DNA of 64,000 bases from LMUY01 sp965199165 (GCA_965199165.1 OZ240681.1:5103811-5167810); one strand, 5' to 3'; shown: positions 28,201-36,699, counted from the first letter of the stretch. Numbers and translations: made by a program. The notes: a model not told the origin generated them from the sequence alone.

Positions 28201-28392
28201 CCGGTCGGAGAGCCTCAGCAGAAAGACGTGGTTGGCGGCATCGACCGCATCCGGCGTGATCTCCTGGAATTGCCGAAGGGCGTGGCGGATCACCTCGCTC
28301 GCGCTCCGGTAGCGGCCGGAGGCAACACGCTCCCCAACATAGGCTGTCAGTTCCGGTGTCAGCGAAACATTCAGGGCGGCACGGGAGGGCAT
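25248..28392 (-). pseudogene. Hybrid histidine kinase with N-terminal ParD-like RHH domain, frameshifted near 26404-26413
   Basis: With one base removed this encodes about 1047 residues. Order: ParD/CopG-like ribbon-helix-helix (5-43; NVSLTPELTAYV and GRYRSASEVIRHALR), GAF (55-215), PAS (225-345), PAS (352-470), coiled coil, HisKA with phosphoacceptor His535 in GVAHDFNN, HATPase with N646, DTGVGMP and GTGLGLA, receiver (772-885; Asp823, Lys867), and a PAS_5-like domain (925-1045). There is no transmembrane segment. The first frame ends at 26362, just after GRITII; the second resumes at ARNLQSTE with a TTT run and a GCGCG tract at the junction. PYP starts 25 bp downstream. Start ATG 28392 is chosen over TTG/CTG-rich upstream sequence. 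The type is given as pseudogene because of the frameshift, which may be a sequence error. Confidence 0.82.
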
Positions 28393-28417
28393 AGGTCGAT
28401 CCCGCAGAAGGTGGGCA

Positions 28418-28436
28418 GGTAGCAATCTTTGCTACC
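28418..28436. promoter_or_regulatory. Palindrome upstream of the kinase, candidate operator
   Basis: Perfect inverted repeat GGTAGCAA-TCT-TTGCTACC, 25 bp upstream of the kinase ATG. Its size and position match operators bound by ribbon-helix-helix antitoxins of the ParD type, which repress their own operons, and the kinase carries exactly such a domain. Autoregulation is inference. There is no T-run, so it is not a terminator. Confidence 0.5.
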
Positions 28437-28830
28437 CTTTGAAACGCATGGCCAGCGGAATTTGCGGCTTCATTGCCTCTCTGAACTGATGTTTTGTTAA
28501 TGTAACCATAAGCATGAAGTCCGGCCGGTGGCTGGCGGACCCCATGCGGCGTTGCTTCGATCAACGGCTCCTCGATGAGCCGTGTGAACACGATACCCGG
28601 GGTATTCCGCTCATGCCGCAGAGACGCCAGGTCGATTTTGCTGCGCAACAACCCCTGGGCGAGATCTACGAAGCGATGCCTCCCAGGTATGGGGACCCAG
28701 AAACAAAGTCTTTTTGCCTTGATGCGGCGAGGTCTACTGCGCCCGCAGGCCGGCAGATCGTCCGCTCCTGTGAGCGGCGACCGCGGCGCCACCCGGCGGC
28801 AGCCGCGCCGACTATAAAAGGAAAGACATC
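28437..28830. other. 394-bp divergent intergenic region between the kinase and SDR genes
   Basis: No credible gene; short frames (for example 28514-28852 plus) lack family features. The stretch 28480-28515 is noticeably A/T-rich and should contain the promoter of the kinase-PYP-ligase operon. I could not fix -35/-10 boxes with confidence. The SDR ribosome-binding site GGAAAG lies at about 28819. Confidence 0.5.
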
Positions 28831-29577
28831 ATGGATACGCCCGTCGTTCTGATTACCGGTGCCCTCACCGGCATCGCCCGCGCGACCGCCTCTGCTTTCG
28901 CGCAGAGCGGTGCGAAGGTGGTCGTCTCCGGCCGCCACGACGACGCCGGCCGCGCGCTCGCCGCCGAGTTGCGCGGCGCCGGCGCGGAGGCCGAGTTCAT
29001 CCGCGCCGATGTGCGGCATGAGGCGGATGTCCGTGCCCTGGTCGACGAGACGGTGGCGCGCTTCGGGCGCCTGGACATCGCGATCAACGCCGCCGGCACC
29101 GAGGGCAAGCCCGGCCCGGCCGTCGACCAGACCGCCGAGAGCTACGCCGCGACCTTCGACACCAATGTGCTCGGCACCATCCTGAGCATGAAGCACGAGC
29201 TGCGCATCATGCAGGCGCAGGGCCGCGGCAGCATCGTCAACATCTCCTCCACCTTCGGGCATGAGGGCGGGGCGGGCGCATCGGTCTACGCCGCCAGCAA
29301 GCACGCGGTCGAAGGCCTGACGAAGTCGGTGGCGCTTGAAGCCGCCCAGTTTGGCGTCCGCGTGAACGCCGTGGCGCCCGGCCCCATCCAGACCGCCATG
29401 CTGGATCGTTTCACGGGCGGCGAGGACGGCAAAGCCTACCTCGCCACCCTCAACCCGCAGAAGCGCATCGGCCGGCCGGAGGAGGTTGCCAACGCCATCC
29501 TCTACATCGCATCCGATGGGGCAAGTTTCGTCACCGGTCACATCCTCACCGTCGATGGCGGCAAGTCGGCCGGCTAG
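28831..29577 (+). CDS. Short-chain dehydrogenase/reductase
   Basis: 248 residues of classical SDR: VLITGALTGIARATA as the cofactor loop (TGALTGIA, a variant of TGxxxGIG), NAAG, catalytic Ser in NISSTFG, YAASK, APGPIQTAM, and the C-terminal GHILTVDGGKSAG. Probably an NAD(P)-dependent alcohol or ketone oxidoreductase; substrate unknown. GGAAAG precedes the ATG by 6 bases. Divergent from the light-sensing cluster and followed after 35 bp by DUF427. Confidence 0.92.
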   Translation: MDTPVVLITGALTGIARATASAFAQSGAKVVVSGRHDDAGRALAAELRGAGAEAEFIRADVRHEADVRALVDETVARFGRLDIAINAAGTEGKPGPAVDQTAESYAATFDTNVLGTILSMKHELRIMQAQGRGSIVNISSTFGHEGGAGASVYAASKHAVEGLTKSVALEAAQFGVRVNAVAPGPIQTAMLDRFTGGEDGKAYLATLNPQKRIGRPEEVANAILYIASDGASFVTGHILTVDGGKSAG

Positions 29578-29612
29578 GATAGACTGCGCGGACGCATTCA
29601 AGGAGCACGATC

Positions 29613-29993
29613 ATGAGTGACAGAATCGAGAAAGTTCCCGGGCCCGACCATCCCATCACCATCGAGCCCAATCCGAACCGCGTCGTGGTGATGCTCGGCG
29701 GCCATACGCTTGCGAAGACGAGCCACGCGCTGACCCTGCGGGAAGCGAGCTATCCGGCCGTCCAATACATTCCGCGCGCCGATGTCGACATGGCGCTGCT
29801 CGCCCGGAGCGCGCACACGACCTACTGCCCCTACAAGGGCGACTGCTCCTACTACAGCCTGCCCGAGGCCGCCGAGCGCGGAGAGAACGCGGTCTGGACG
29901 TATGAGGCGCCGTTTTCCGCTGTCGCCGCGATCAAGGATCACCTGGCCTTCTACCCGGACCGCGTCGCAATAAAGGAGGACCGCCTGCCGTAG
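29613..29993 (+). CDS. DUF427 domain protein
   Basis: 126 residues. The DUF427 pattern is clear: RVVVMLGGHTLAKTSHALTLREASYPAVQYIPRADV, then HTTYCPYKGDCSYYSL and the C-terminal YEAPFSAVAAIKDHLAFYPDRV. The family is a small beta-tent fold of unknown biochemical function. It follows the SDR gene by 35 bp on the same strand, probably in one operon. Confidence 0.93.
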   Translation: MSDRIEKVPGPDHPITIEPNPNRVVVMLGGHTLAKTSHALTLREASYPAVQYIPRADVDMALLARSAHTTYCPYKGDCSYYSLPEAAERGENAVWTYEAPFSAVAAIKDHLAFYPDRVAIKEDRLP

Positions 29994-30054
29994 CAACGAC
30001 ATGATCGGCGGGGCATAGAGGTGGCCGTACCCCGCCCGAGCCGCAGGAGCCACC

Positions 30055-31272
30055 GTGCCCACTCCTATCGCCTCCATCGTGCCGGCGCTCCTCGGCGTCC
30101 TCATCGCCGAGGTCGCCCTTGGCATGATGACGACGCTCATCCCGCTCGACCTGACCGCGCATGGCGTGCCTGACGGCGTCATCGGCGCCGTCGGCTCCGC
30201 CTACTTCCTTGGCTTCCTGCTCGGCACGCTGACCTGCGCGCGGCTGGTACGCGCCGTCGGCCATATCCGCGCCTTCACCGTCTTTCTGGCGCTCGGCGCG
30301 GATTGCGCCCTGTTGATGACCGTGACCGACCGGCCGCTGGTCTGGGCGGGGCTGCGGCTCATCATGGGCTGGCAGCTCAGCGGCATGTTCCTGGTCGCCG
30401 AAAGCTGGCTCAACGACAAGACCGACAATGCCAACCGCGGCAGGACCTTCGGTGCTTATCTGCTTGTCTCCTGGGGCGGCGCCGCGCTCGGTCCCCTCGC
30501 TTACGGCCTGCTGAGGGACACCGACCGTTCGCTGATCATGGTCGGCCTCGCCTTCGCCACGGCGCTGGTGCCGATGGCGCTGACCCCCGTCTCGAACCCG
30601 CCGCTCGGCGAGCGCCGCCGCTTCACCCTCAGGCAGTTGTTCAACACCTCTCCGATGGGGGCGACCTGCGTCATCGCCTCCGGCCTCGTGAACAGCTCCT
30701 TCTATACCCTCTCGCCGCTCTACCTCGAGCACCACGGGCACAGCCCGCATCAGATCCCGAGCTTCCTCTCGGCCGCCCTGGTCGCGGCGCTCGTCGTGCA
30801 ATACCCAGTCGGCATGGCCGCGGACCGCTTCGGCCGGCGGCCGATGACGGTTGTGGCTCTGAGCCTCGCGGTCATCGTCTCGATCCTGTTCTCGTTTCTG
30901 GGCAGCGCCCCCTTCTGGGTGCTGGTGATGCTGGGCGCGATGCTGGCGGGGGTTACGGCTCCGCTCTACGGCCTCGGCGCCGGGCAGACCAATGACCGGG
31001 TCGCACGCTCCGACTATGTGGCGGCCAGCGGAGGACTGCTGTTCGGCTGGGCAGTCGGCTCCAGCGTCGGCCCGGTCGTTGCCGGCGTCATCATGGCCCG
31101 TGCCGGGACCAACGCGCTGTTCGTCTTTCTGGCCGTGACGCTACTGGCGCTCTCGGGCTTCACTCTGCTGCGGATGCGCCAGCGCAAGGGCGTCGAGAGC
31201 GAAAGCGCCTACGTCCCGGCGCGGCGGGCGCCGTCGATCCTGCCTGAACTGGATGAGCCGCCGTCGCCCTAG
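30055..31272 (+). CDS. MFS transporter, YcaD-like
   Basis: 405 residues with about 12 hydrophobic segments. PALLGVLIAEVALGMMTTLIPLDLTAHGV and the VAESWLNDKTDNANRGRTFGAYL loop after helix 4 are typical of YcaD/UMF1-like MFS proteins. PVGMAADRFGRRPM is the motif A repeat of the second half. Start GTG 30055 has AGGAG five bases upstream. Substrate unknown. The stop overlaps the convergent mltA stop in CTAG at 31269-31272. Confidence 0.9.
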   Translation: MPTPIASIVPALLGVLIAEVALGMMTTLIPLDLTAHGVPDGVIGAVGSAYFLGFLLGTLTCARLVRAVGHIRAFTVFLALGADCALLMTVTDRPLVWAGLRLIMGWQLSGMFLVAESWLNDKTDNANRGRTFGAYLLVSWGGAALGPLAYGLLRDTDRSLIMVGLAFATALVPMALTPVSNPPLGERRRFTLRQLFNTSPMGATCVIASGLVNSSFYTLSPLYLEHHGHSPHQIPSFLSAALVAALVVQYPVGMAADRFGRRPMTVVALSLAVIVSILFSFLGSAPFWVLVMLGAMLAGVTAPLYGLGAGQTNDRVARSDYVAASGGLLFGWAVGSSVGPVVAGVIMARAGTNALFVFLAVTLLALSGFTLLRMRQRKGVESESAYVPARRAPSILPELDEPPSP

Positions 31273-32489
31273 CTCGTGGGGGCCGCGGCCGGCCGAGGCA
31301 ACAGCACATAGAGCTGGCCCGGGGCATCCATTGCGCCCGCGGCGCTCTCCGCCGGCGCTCCGGCACCGAAGAACAGATCGGCCCGCAGCGGGCCAGTGAT
31401 CGCCGAGCCGAGATCCTGGGCGACCGTCATCCGTTGCAGCGGCGCATGGGAGACGGGGTCCGTCGTCGCCAGCCAGACCGGCGCGCCGAGGGGCAGGAAG
31501 CGGTCATCGACTGCGATCGAACGGCCGGGCGTGAGGCTTACCCCCAGCGCACCGGGCGGGCCCTGGCCCTCGGACAGCTCCGGCGCGGTGCGGAAGAACA
31601 CATAGGACGGGTTGCGGTCCATGATTGCCCGTGCCCGTTCCGGATGCGCTTCCAGCCAGGCGCGGATGCTCTGCTCGGTCACGTCATTCGCCGCCAGCAG
31701 CTTGTCCCGAACCATGACGCGGCCGATGGGAACATAGGGGCGGCCGTTCTTGCCGGCATAGGTCACGCGCATCACGCTGCCGTCCGGGAGCTTGATGCGA
31801 CCCGAGCCCTCGACCTGGAGGAAATAGGCGTCGACAGGATCCGCGATCCAGGCGATCGCCAGGTCGGTGGTGTTGAGCGCACCGTTCTCGATCTGAAACC
31901 GGTCGAAGTAGGGCACGATCTGCTGGCTCTGCAGCCGGCCGACGACCGTGACGCCCGGCTGGGCGGGATCGAAGAGCCCAAGATCGAAGGTAACGAGGTC
32001 GGGCGGCAGGCCCAGCAGGGGCGTCTGATACGGCCCCTCCTGGATCGTGTCACCGGCGACCTCGGGCTCGAAGTAGCCGGTGACGGTCGCAGTCGCGCGG
32101 CCGAGCTGGGACACGCGGTAGGGCTGGAATTCGGCCTGGAAGAAGGCGCGGGCGGCGGCATCATTCGCCGGCGGCACGTCCTTGGCCTCGGCGCAGGCCG
32201 GCCCCCACTGAGCCGCCTTGCCGCCCAGCCTTGCGGCATCTCCCGATCCGCCGAGCGACTGATCGGGCGGGAAATACTGGATACGGTCGCAGCTCACCAC
32301 GAAGGCGCCAAGCGCGGCCGCGGGCTTATCGGACGCCCATCCCGGCAGATCGCTGAAGGCGACAGGCTGCAAATCCATCGGCGCCTGCTGCCCTGGCCCC
32401 TGCAGCCCGGCACAGCCGGCCAGCAGGCCCAGCGACAACGCGGTCGTCAGGTCTGCGGCCCGTCTCCGCCTGATCAAGCCAAGCCTCAA
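31269..32489 (-). CDS. mltA: Membrane-bound lytic murein transglycosylase A
   Basis: 406 residues. Signal peptide with lipobox LLAGC marks an outer-membrane lipoprotein. The MltA domain has ATVTGYFEPEVAGD and the barrel segment YFLQVEGSGRIKLPDGSVMRV, followed by the 3D domain with LGAPVWLATTDP and VAQDLGSAITGPLRADLFFG, where the second Asp is catalytic. Cleaves glycan strands to anhydro-MurNAc products. The ATG overlaps the tim44 stop by 4 bp. Its product feeds the pathway that AnmK serves. Confidence 0.95.
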   Translation of the reverse strand: MRLGLIRRRRAADLTTALSLGLLAGCAGLQGPGQQAPMDLQPVAFSDLPGWASDKPAAALGAFVVSCDRIQYFPPDQSLGGSGDAARLGGKAAQWGPACAEAKDVPPANDAAARAFFQAEFQPYRVSQLGRATATVTGYFEPEVAGDTIQEGPYQTPLLGLPPDLVTFDLGLFDPAQPGVTVVGRLQSQQIVPYFDRFQIENGALNTTDLAIAWIADPVDAYFLQVEGSGRIKLPDGSVMRVTYAGKNGRPYVPIGRVMVRDKLLAANDVTEQSIRAWLEAHPERARAIMDRNPSYVFFRTAPELSEGQGPPGALGVSLTPGRSIAVDDRFLPLGAPVWLATTDPVSHAPLQRMTVAQDLGSAITGPLRADLFFGAGAPAESAAGAMDAPGQLYVLLPRPAAAPTS

Positions 32490-33190
32490 GCGCTGCGGGC
32501 GGCGGCCAGGCGCCAGGTCTGGTCCCGCATGCCCAGATCGCGCTCGAAGGTCCAGAGATCGACCATCTCCGTCGTCCCTTCGGTGCCCGATACCGGCTGC
32601 GCATCGCGGCCCAAGGTGATGTTGAGCTGGTCCGAGACGAAGCGCACGGTGATGTCGGCCACCTTCTCCGCCAGCTCCACGGCCACGATCGCCGCCGTCG
32701 AGATCTCCTTGATCTCGGTGCGTTGCGTCTCCTGTGCCGTCTCCCGCGCGGCTATCGACATCTCGAAGGCGCGATAGGTTTCGTCCGTCAGCAGAGAGCG
32801 CAGGGTCACGCGATCACCCCCCGCGAAGGCCGCGACGATCGTGCGGAACGTGTTCTCGGCTGCCTCCAGGAAGCGGGCGGGATCGAAGCTGGTATCGATG
32901 GTGCGCAGCCGGCGCAGCTGCTCGCCGAGCGGTGACGCCGGATCGGGCAAAGGCCGCACAGGGCGCGCGGGCACCGGCTCGGCGCGCCCCTCGATCACGG
33001 TCGGTTTCGCGTCCCGCGCATTGGGTGCGTTTCGGGCAGCCACCGGCGGCGCGGGACGCGGACGCCCCTCAAACCCCGTGCGACGCCCGAGGATGCTCCG
33101 CAGCCGCAGGATCAGAAACGCGGCGATCAGACCGAAGAGGACAATGTCGACCGGGAAGCCACCGGACAAATTCATGAACATCCGTTCCAT
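32486..33190 (-). CDS. Tim44-like domain protein (TimA)
   Basis: 234 residues. An N-terminal transmembrane helix (VDIVLFGLIAAFLILRLRSILGRRTGFEGR) with its conserved basic exit precedes a Pro/Ala-rich linker and the Tim44-like domain (FDPARFLEAAENTFRTIVAAFAGGDRVTLRSLLTDETYRAFE). It is the bacterial relative of the mitochondrial import-motor subunit and is inner-membrane bound in Caulobacter. It sits directly upstream of mltA (4-bp overlap) and near secB, a conserved alphaproteobacterial neighbourhood. The start could instead be the ATG at 33175. Confidence 0.93.
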   Translation of the reverse strand: MERMFMNLSGGFPVDIVLFGLIAAFLILRLRSILGRRTGFEGRPRPAPPVAARNAPNARDAKPTVIEGRAEPVPARPVRPLPDPASPLGEQLRRLRTIDTSFDPARFLEAAENTFRTIVAAFAGGDRVTLRSLLTDETYRAFEMSIAARETAQETQRTEIKEISTAAIVAVELAEKVADITVRFVSDQLNITLGRDAQPVSGTEGTTEMVDLWTFERDLGMRDQTWRLAAARSA

Positions 33191-33340
33191 GCGCGCAGCC
33201 TTACGACTCGCGCCATGCCTTTCACGCGTGACATAGGACCGGGGCAGTCGCGCCGCAACTTAATCGCATTCGGCCATCCCCCTTCTGGGTCGGCACTGCA
33301 CCCAGTGCCTGCCTTTGCGCAGACGCCTATATACCGCCGC

Positions 33341-33883
33341 ATGATTCTCATCCGCCATGGCCAAAGCGAATTCAACCTGCACTTCTCAGCGACCCGGGTC
33401 GATCCGGGCATCCCCGACCCGAAGCTCACGCCCCTCGGTCAGACCCAGGCCGAAGCCGCGGCCGAGGCGCTGGCCGATGCAGGCATCACGCGCATCATCG
33501 CCTCCCCCTATACCCGCGCGATGCAGACGGCCGCGCCCTTTGCCCGCCGCCTGGCGCTGCCGGTCACCATCTCGCCCCTGGTGCGCGAGCGCTATCATTT
33601 CGTCTGCGACATCGGCAGCCCGGTCTCGGCGCTCCGCGCGCAATGGCCGGAGCATGACTTCGGCGACCTGCCCGAAACCTGGTGGCCGGCGGAAACGGAG
33701 ACCGAAGCCGAGGCCCTGCTTCGCGCCAGGGAGTTCCACATCGCCATGGCCGCCCAGCCGGACCATGCCCAGACCCTCGTCGTCACCCACTGGGCCTTCA
33801 TCCGGGCGATGACCGGCCTGAGCCTCGGCAACGGGGAATGGATCGTCATCGAACCGGAGGAAACCGCGCCGCTGCCGCAATGA
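33341..33883 (+). CDS. Histidine phosphatase superfamily protein
   Basis: 180 residues. RHG motif at the N-terminus (MILIRHGQSEFNLHF), second catalytic region SPYTRAMQTAAP, and C-terminal VVTHWAFIRAMTG with the second catalytic His. Phosphoglycerate-mutase-like phosphatase of unknown substrate. ATG 33341 puts the RHG motif at the usual distance from the start; the frame continues to 33215 without support. Divergent from tim44. Confidence 0.9.
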   Translation: MILIRHGQSEFNLHFSATRVDPGIPDPKLTPLGQTQAEAAAEALADAGITRIIASPYTRAMQTAAPFARRLALPVTISPLVRERYHFVCDIGSPVSALRAQWPEHDFGDLPETWWPAETETEAEALLRAREFHIAMAAQPDHAQTLVVTHWAFIRAMTGLSLGNGEWIVIEPEETAPLPQ

Positions 33884-33973
33884 GCGGGCGGACAACCGTC
33901 GCTGGCGCGAAGTCTCTGGCGCGCCACGCGCCCCGATGGTAACGCAGCGCCGACCGAGATCTAGAGGGAAGCC

Positions 33974-34496
33974 ATGTCACAGCAAGCCGCTCCTACCGGG
34001 CAAACCGCACCCCCGCTCGTGGTCAATGCGCAATATGTGAAGGATCTGTCCTTCGAGGTTCCGGGTGCGCCGCAGATCTATTCCACCCTGCGCAACCCGC
34101 CCCAGGTCGCCGTCAATCTCGACGTGCAGGTCAAGCGCCTGACCGAGGAGCAGCTGGTGTTCGAGGTCACGCTCGTCGCCCGCGTGGAGGCCACCAAGCC
34201 GGCCGAACCCGCCGCGAACGGGCTCAGCGGTGGCGAGGCTGCCGCCATCGTTTTTCTCGCCGAGCTGTCCTATGCCGGCATCTTCACCCTCAACGGAATT
34301 CCGGACAACCAGATCGAGCCCGTGCTCGTGGTCGAGGGCCCGCGCCTGCTCTTCCCGTTCGCCCGCAACATCCTGGCCGACGTCACCCGTGACGGCGGCT
34401 TCCCGCCCGTGCTGCTCGGCCCGATCGACTTCCTCGCTCTTGTGGCATGCGCGACGCCAGCAGCCCGCGGCCGGCCCCGACGCGGCCAATAGCTGA
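33974..34496 (+). CDS. secB: SecB export chaperone, C-terminus frameshifted near 34438-34442
   Basis: The tetrameric chaperone holds preproteins unfolded for SecA. NAQYVKDLSFEVPGAP, VNLDVQVKRL, FVEVTL-type strand, ELSYAGIF and RNILADVTRDGGFPPVLLGPIDFLAL all match. After FLAL the first frame runs on as an atypical Arg/Pro-rich tail to a stop at 34492. In the next frame the expected ending WHARRQQPAAG is found with a stop at 34494-34496, so a single extra T in CTT near 34440 is likely. The core fold is complete either way. ATG 33974; aroE follows immediately. Confidence 0.9.
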
Positions 34497-34505
34497 GCCA
34501 CGGCG

Positions 34506-35349
34506 ATTCTGACTGGGCAGTCGCGGCTCGCCGGGGTCATCGGCTGGCCGGTCTCTCACTCACGCTCACCGCGCCTGCACGGCTTCTGGCTGGATCGTTA
34601 CGGCATCGACGGCGCCTACGTCCCTCTGCCGACGCCACCCGAGCGCTTCGCAATCGCCGTGCGCGGGCTGGCCGCGGCAGGCTTCGCCGGGCTGAACGTC
34701 ACCATCCCGCACAAGGAAGCCGCTTTCGCCCTCTGTGACGAGGTGGCGCCGCTGGCGCATCAGGCAGGGAGCGGTCAATACGCTGGTCTTCGCCGAGGGC
34801 CGCATCCTCGGGCAAAATACCGACGGCATCGGCTTCCTCGCCAATCTCCGCCAATCGGGCATCGATCCGGCGGCGGGTCCGGTGCTCATGCTCGGCGCGG
34901 GCGGCGCCGCGCGGGCCATCGCCGCCAGCCTGTTGGCGGCGGGGGTGCCCGTCACGCTTGCCAATCGGACCGGCGCGCGCGCCGCGCAGCTCGCCGCGAC
35001 CCTGCCGGGCTGCTCGGTAATCGACTGGAACGAGCGCCACGCGGCTCTCGCTGGCCATGCGCTGCTGGTCAACACCACCTCGCTCGGCATGGCGGGGCAT
35101 GCCGGCCTCGACATCGACCTCGACCGCGCGCTGCCCGCCCTCAGCGTGGCCGACATCGTCTATGTTCCTCTGGAAACGCCGCTAATCATCGCCGCACGCG
35201 CCCGTGGCTTGAAGACGGCGCCGGGGCTGGGCATGCTCCTGCATCAAGCCGCGCCGGGCTTTGCCGCCTGGTTCGGCGTGACGCCGGAGGTCGACGAGGC
35301 GCTGTACCGCTTTGTGGCCGCCGACCTGCTGACACCGCCGCGAAAGTGA
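34506..35349 (+). pseudogene. aroE: Shikimate dehydrogenase, frameshifted near 34767-34769, no ATG/GTG/TTG start
   Basis: Reduces 3-dehydroshikimate with NADPH. In the first frame LAGVIGWPVSHSRSPRLHGFWL and GLNVTIPHKEAAF carry the substrate-binding Ser pair and catalytic Lys. At a GGG run (34767-34769) homology moves to the next frame: GAVNTLVF, NTDGIGFL, the NADP loop LGAGGAARA, NRT and PGLGMLLHQAAPGFAAWFG. Deleting one G restores a protein of about 280 residues. The first frame has no ATG, GTG or TTG after the stop at 34494, leaving ATT 34506 or CTG 34509 as possible starts. Followed by coaE after 7 bp, a standard alphaproteobacterial order (aroE-coaE-dnaQ). Confidence 0.88.
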
Positions 35350-35356
35350 TGGGTTC

Positions 35357-35944
35357 TTGAAGGTTATCGGCCTGACCGGCGGCATCGGCATGGGCAAGTC
35401 GACTGCGGCCAAGCAGTTCCGGCGCAGCCGCATCCCGGTCTTCGATGCGGATGCTGAGGTGCATCGCCTGCAGGGCCGCGGCGGCGCGGCGGTGCCGGCC
35501 ATCGCCGCGGCCTTTCCGGATGTCGTGCGCGACGGCGCGGTGGACCGGGACCGCCTGCGCGCCGTCCTGACGGCGGAGCCCTCCGGCTGGAAGACGCTGG
35601 AACGTATTCTGCACCCCCGCGTCCGGGCTGCTCGCCGGGCCTTCCTCGCGCGCTGCCGTCGCCAGGGGTTTCGCATCGCGGTGCTGGACGTGCCGCTGCT
35701 GCTCGAGACCGCTCCCAATCCGGATGTGGACATCGTGCTGGTCGTCTCGACCTCGGCCGCCAACCAGAAGGCGCGCCTGCGCCGCCGCCGGCGCATGAGC
35801 GAGGCCGAAATGGCCGGCATCCTCAGCCGCCAGATGCCCGATGCGGAGAAGCGCCGGCGCGCGGATGTGATCGTGAAGACGGGACTTTCCAGGCGGCACG
35901 CCCAGGCTAAGATCATTCGCCTGGTTCAGGAGCTTCGCGCATGA
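35357..35944 (+). CDS. coaE: Dephospho-CoA kinase
   Basis: 195 residues. Last step of CoA synthesis. P-loop GGIGMGKSTAA near residue 8, then VFDADAEVHRLQ, LERILHPRVR and LDVPLLLET. The start is a TTG at 35357, which gives the family-typical MKVIGLTGGIGMGKS. It ends in a 4-bp ATGA overlap with the next gene. Part of the secB-aroE-coaE-dnaQ region. Confidence 0.95.
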   Translation: MKVIGLTGGIGMGKSTAAKQFRRSRIPVFDADAEVHRLQGRGGAAVPAIAAAFPDVVRDGAVDRDRLRAVLTAEPSGWKTLERILHPRVRAARRAFLARCRRQGFRIAVLDVPLLLETAPNPDVDIVLVVSTSAANQKARLRRRRRMSEAEMAGILSRQMPDAEKRRRADVIVKTGLSRRHAQAKIIRLVQELRA

Positions 35945-36699
35945 CCCGCATCGCATGGTCAAAGGTTCCGGTCATCACGATCTATTTCTGGTCCATCAAG
36001 CTCATGACGACTGCGATGGGCGAGGCGGTATCGGACTCGCTGCTGCATGACTTGAACCCGCTGCTCGGGGTCTCGATCGGTGCGGCCGGGTTCGTGGCGG
36101 CCCTCGTCATCCAGTTCTCTGCCGACAGATACGTGCCCTGGATCTACTGGCTGCTCGTCGCGATGGTGGCCGTCTTCGGCACGATGGCCGCGGATGTGCT
36201 GCACAAGCTCGGCATGTCCCATCTCGCCGCGACGGGCCTCTACGGCATTCTGCTCCTCGGCATCTTCGCCTGGTGGCAGTCGAGCGAGAAGACGCTGGCG
36301 ATGCACAGCATCACCACGGTGCGGCGTGAAAGCTTCTACTGGGGGACGGTCTTCATCAGCTTCGCCTTCGGCACCGCCGCCGGCGACATGACGGCGGACA
36401 CGCTGCATCTCGGCAATTTCTGGTCCGGGATTCTCTTCGCAGTCCTCTTCGCACTTCCCATGATCGGCTATCGCCGGCTGGGGTGGAACGGCGTCTTCTC
36501 GTTCTGGTTTGCCTATGTGATGACTCGGCCGCTCGGCGCGTCCTTCGCCGACTGGTTCGGCAAGCCGCATCACAAGGGCGGGCTTGGCTTCGGCACGATA
36601 CCGGTCGCGATCACCCTCACGATCGTCATCATCTTGTTGGTCGGCTATCTGACGGTGACCCGCAGAGATGTCGAACGACAGACCGTGGTTGCCGGTTGA
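35941..36699 (+). CDS. COG4705-family integral membrane protein
   Basis: 252 residues, 7-8 hydrophobic segments, matching the COG4705 pattern: KVPVITIYFWSIKLMTTAMGEAVSD near the start and its internal echo FYWGTVFISFAFGTAAGDMTAD after residue 130, which indicates a tandem-duplicated fold, and a final RPLGASFADWFGK motif. The family is annotated as membrane protein of unknown function. Start ATG overlaps the coaE stop by 4 bp. Its insertion between coaE and dnaQ interrupts the usual coaE-dnaQ adjacency. Confidence 0.88.
   Translation: MTRIAWSKVPVITIYFWSIKLMTTAMGEAVSDSLLHDLNPLLGVSIGAAGFVAALVIQFSADRYVPWIYWLLVAMVAVFGTMAADVLHKLGMSHLAATGLYGILLLGIFAWWQSSEKTLAMHSITTVRRESFYWGTVFISFAFGTAAGDMTADTLHLGNFWSGILFAVLFALPMIGYRRLGWNGVFSFWFAYVMTRPLGASFADWFGKPHHKGGLGFGTIPVAITLTIVIILLVGYLTVTRRDVERQTVVAG

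Noticed and set aside
28266..28392. Independent ParD antitoxin gene of a ParDE pair
   Set aside because: The RHH segment has no stop codon and continues in frame into the GAF domain; no ParE-like gene lies nearby.
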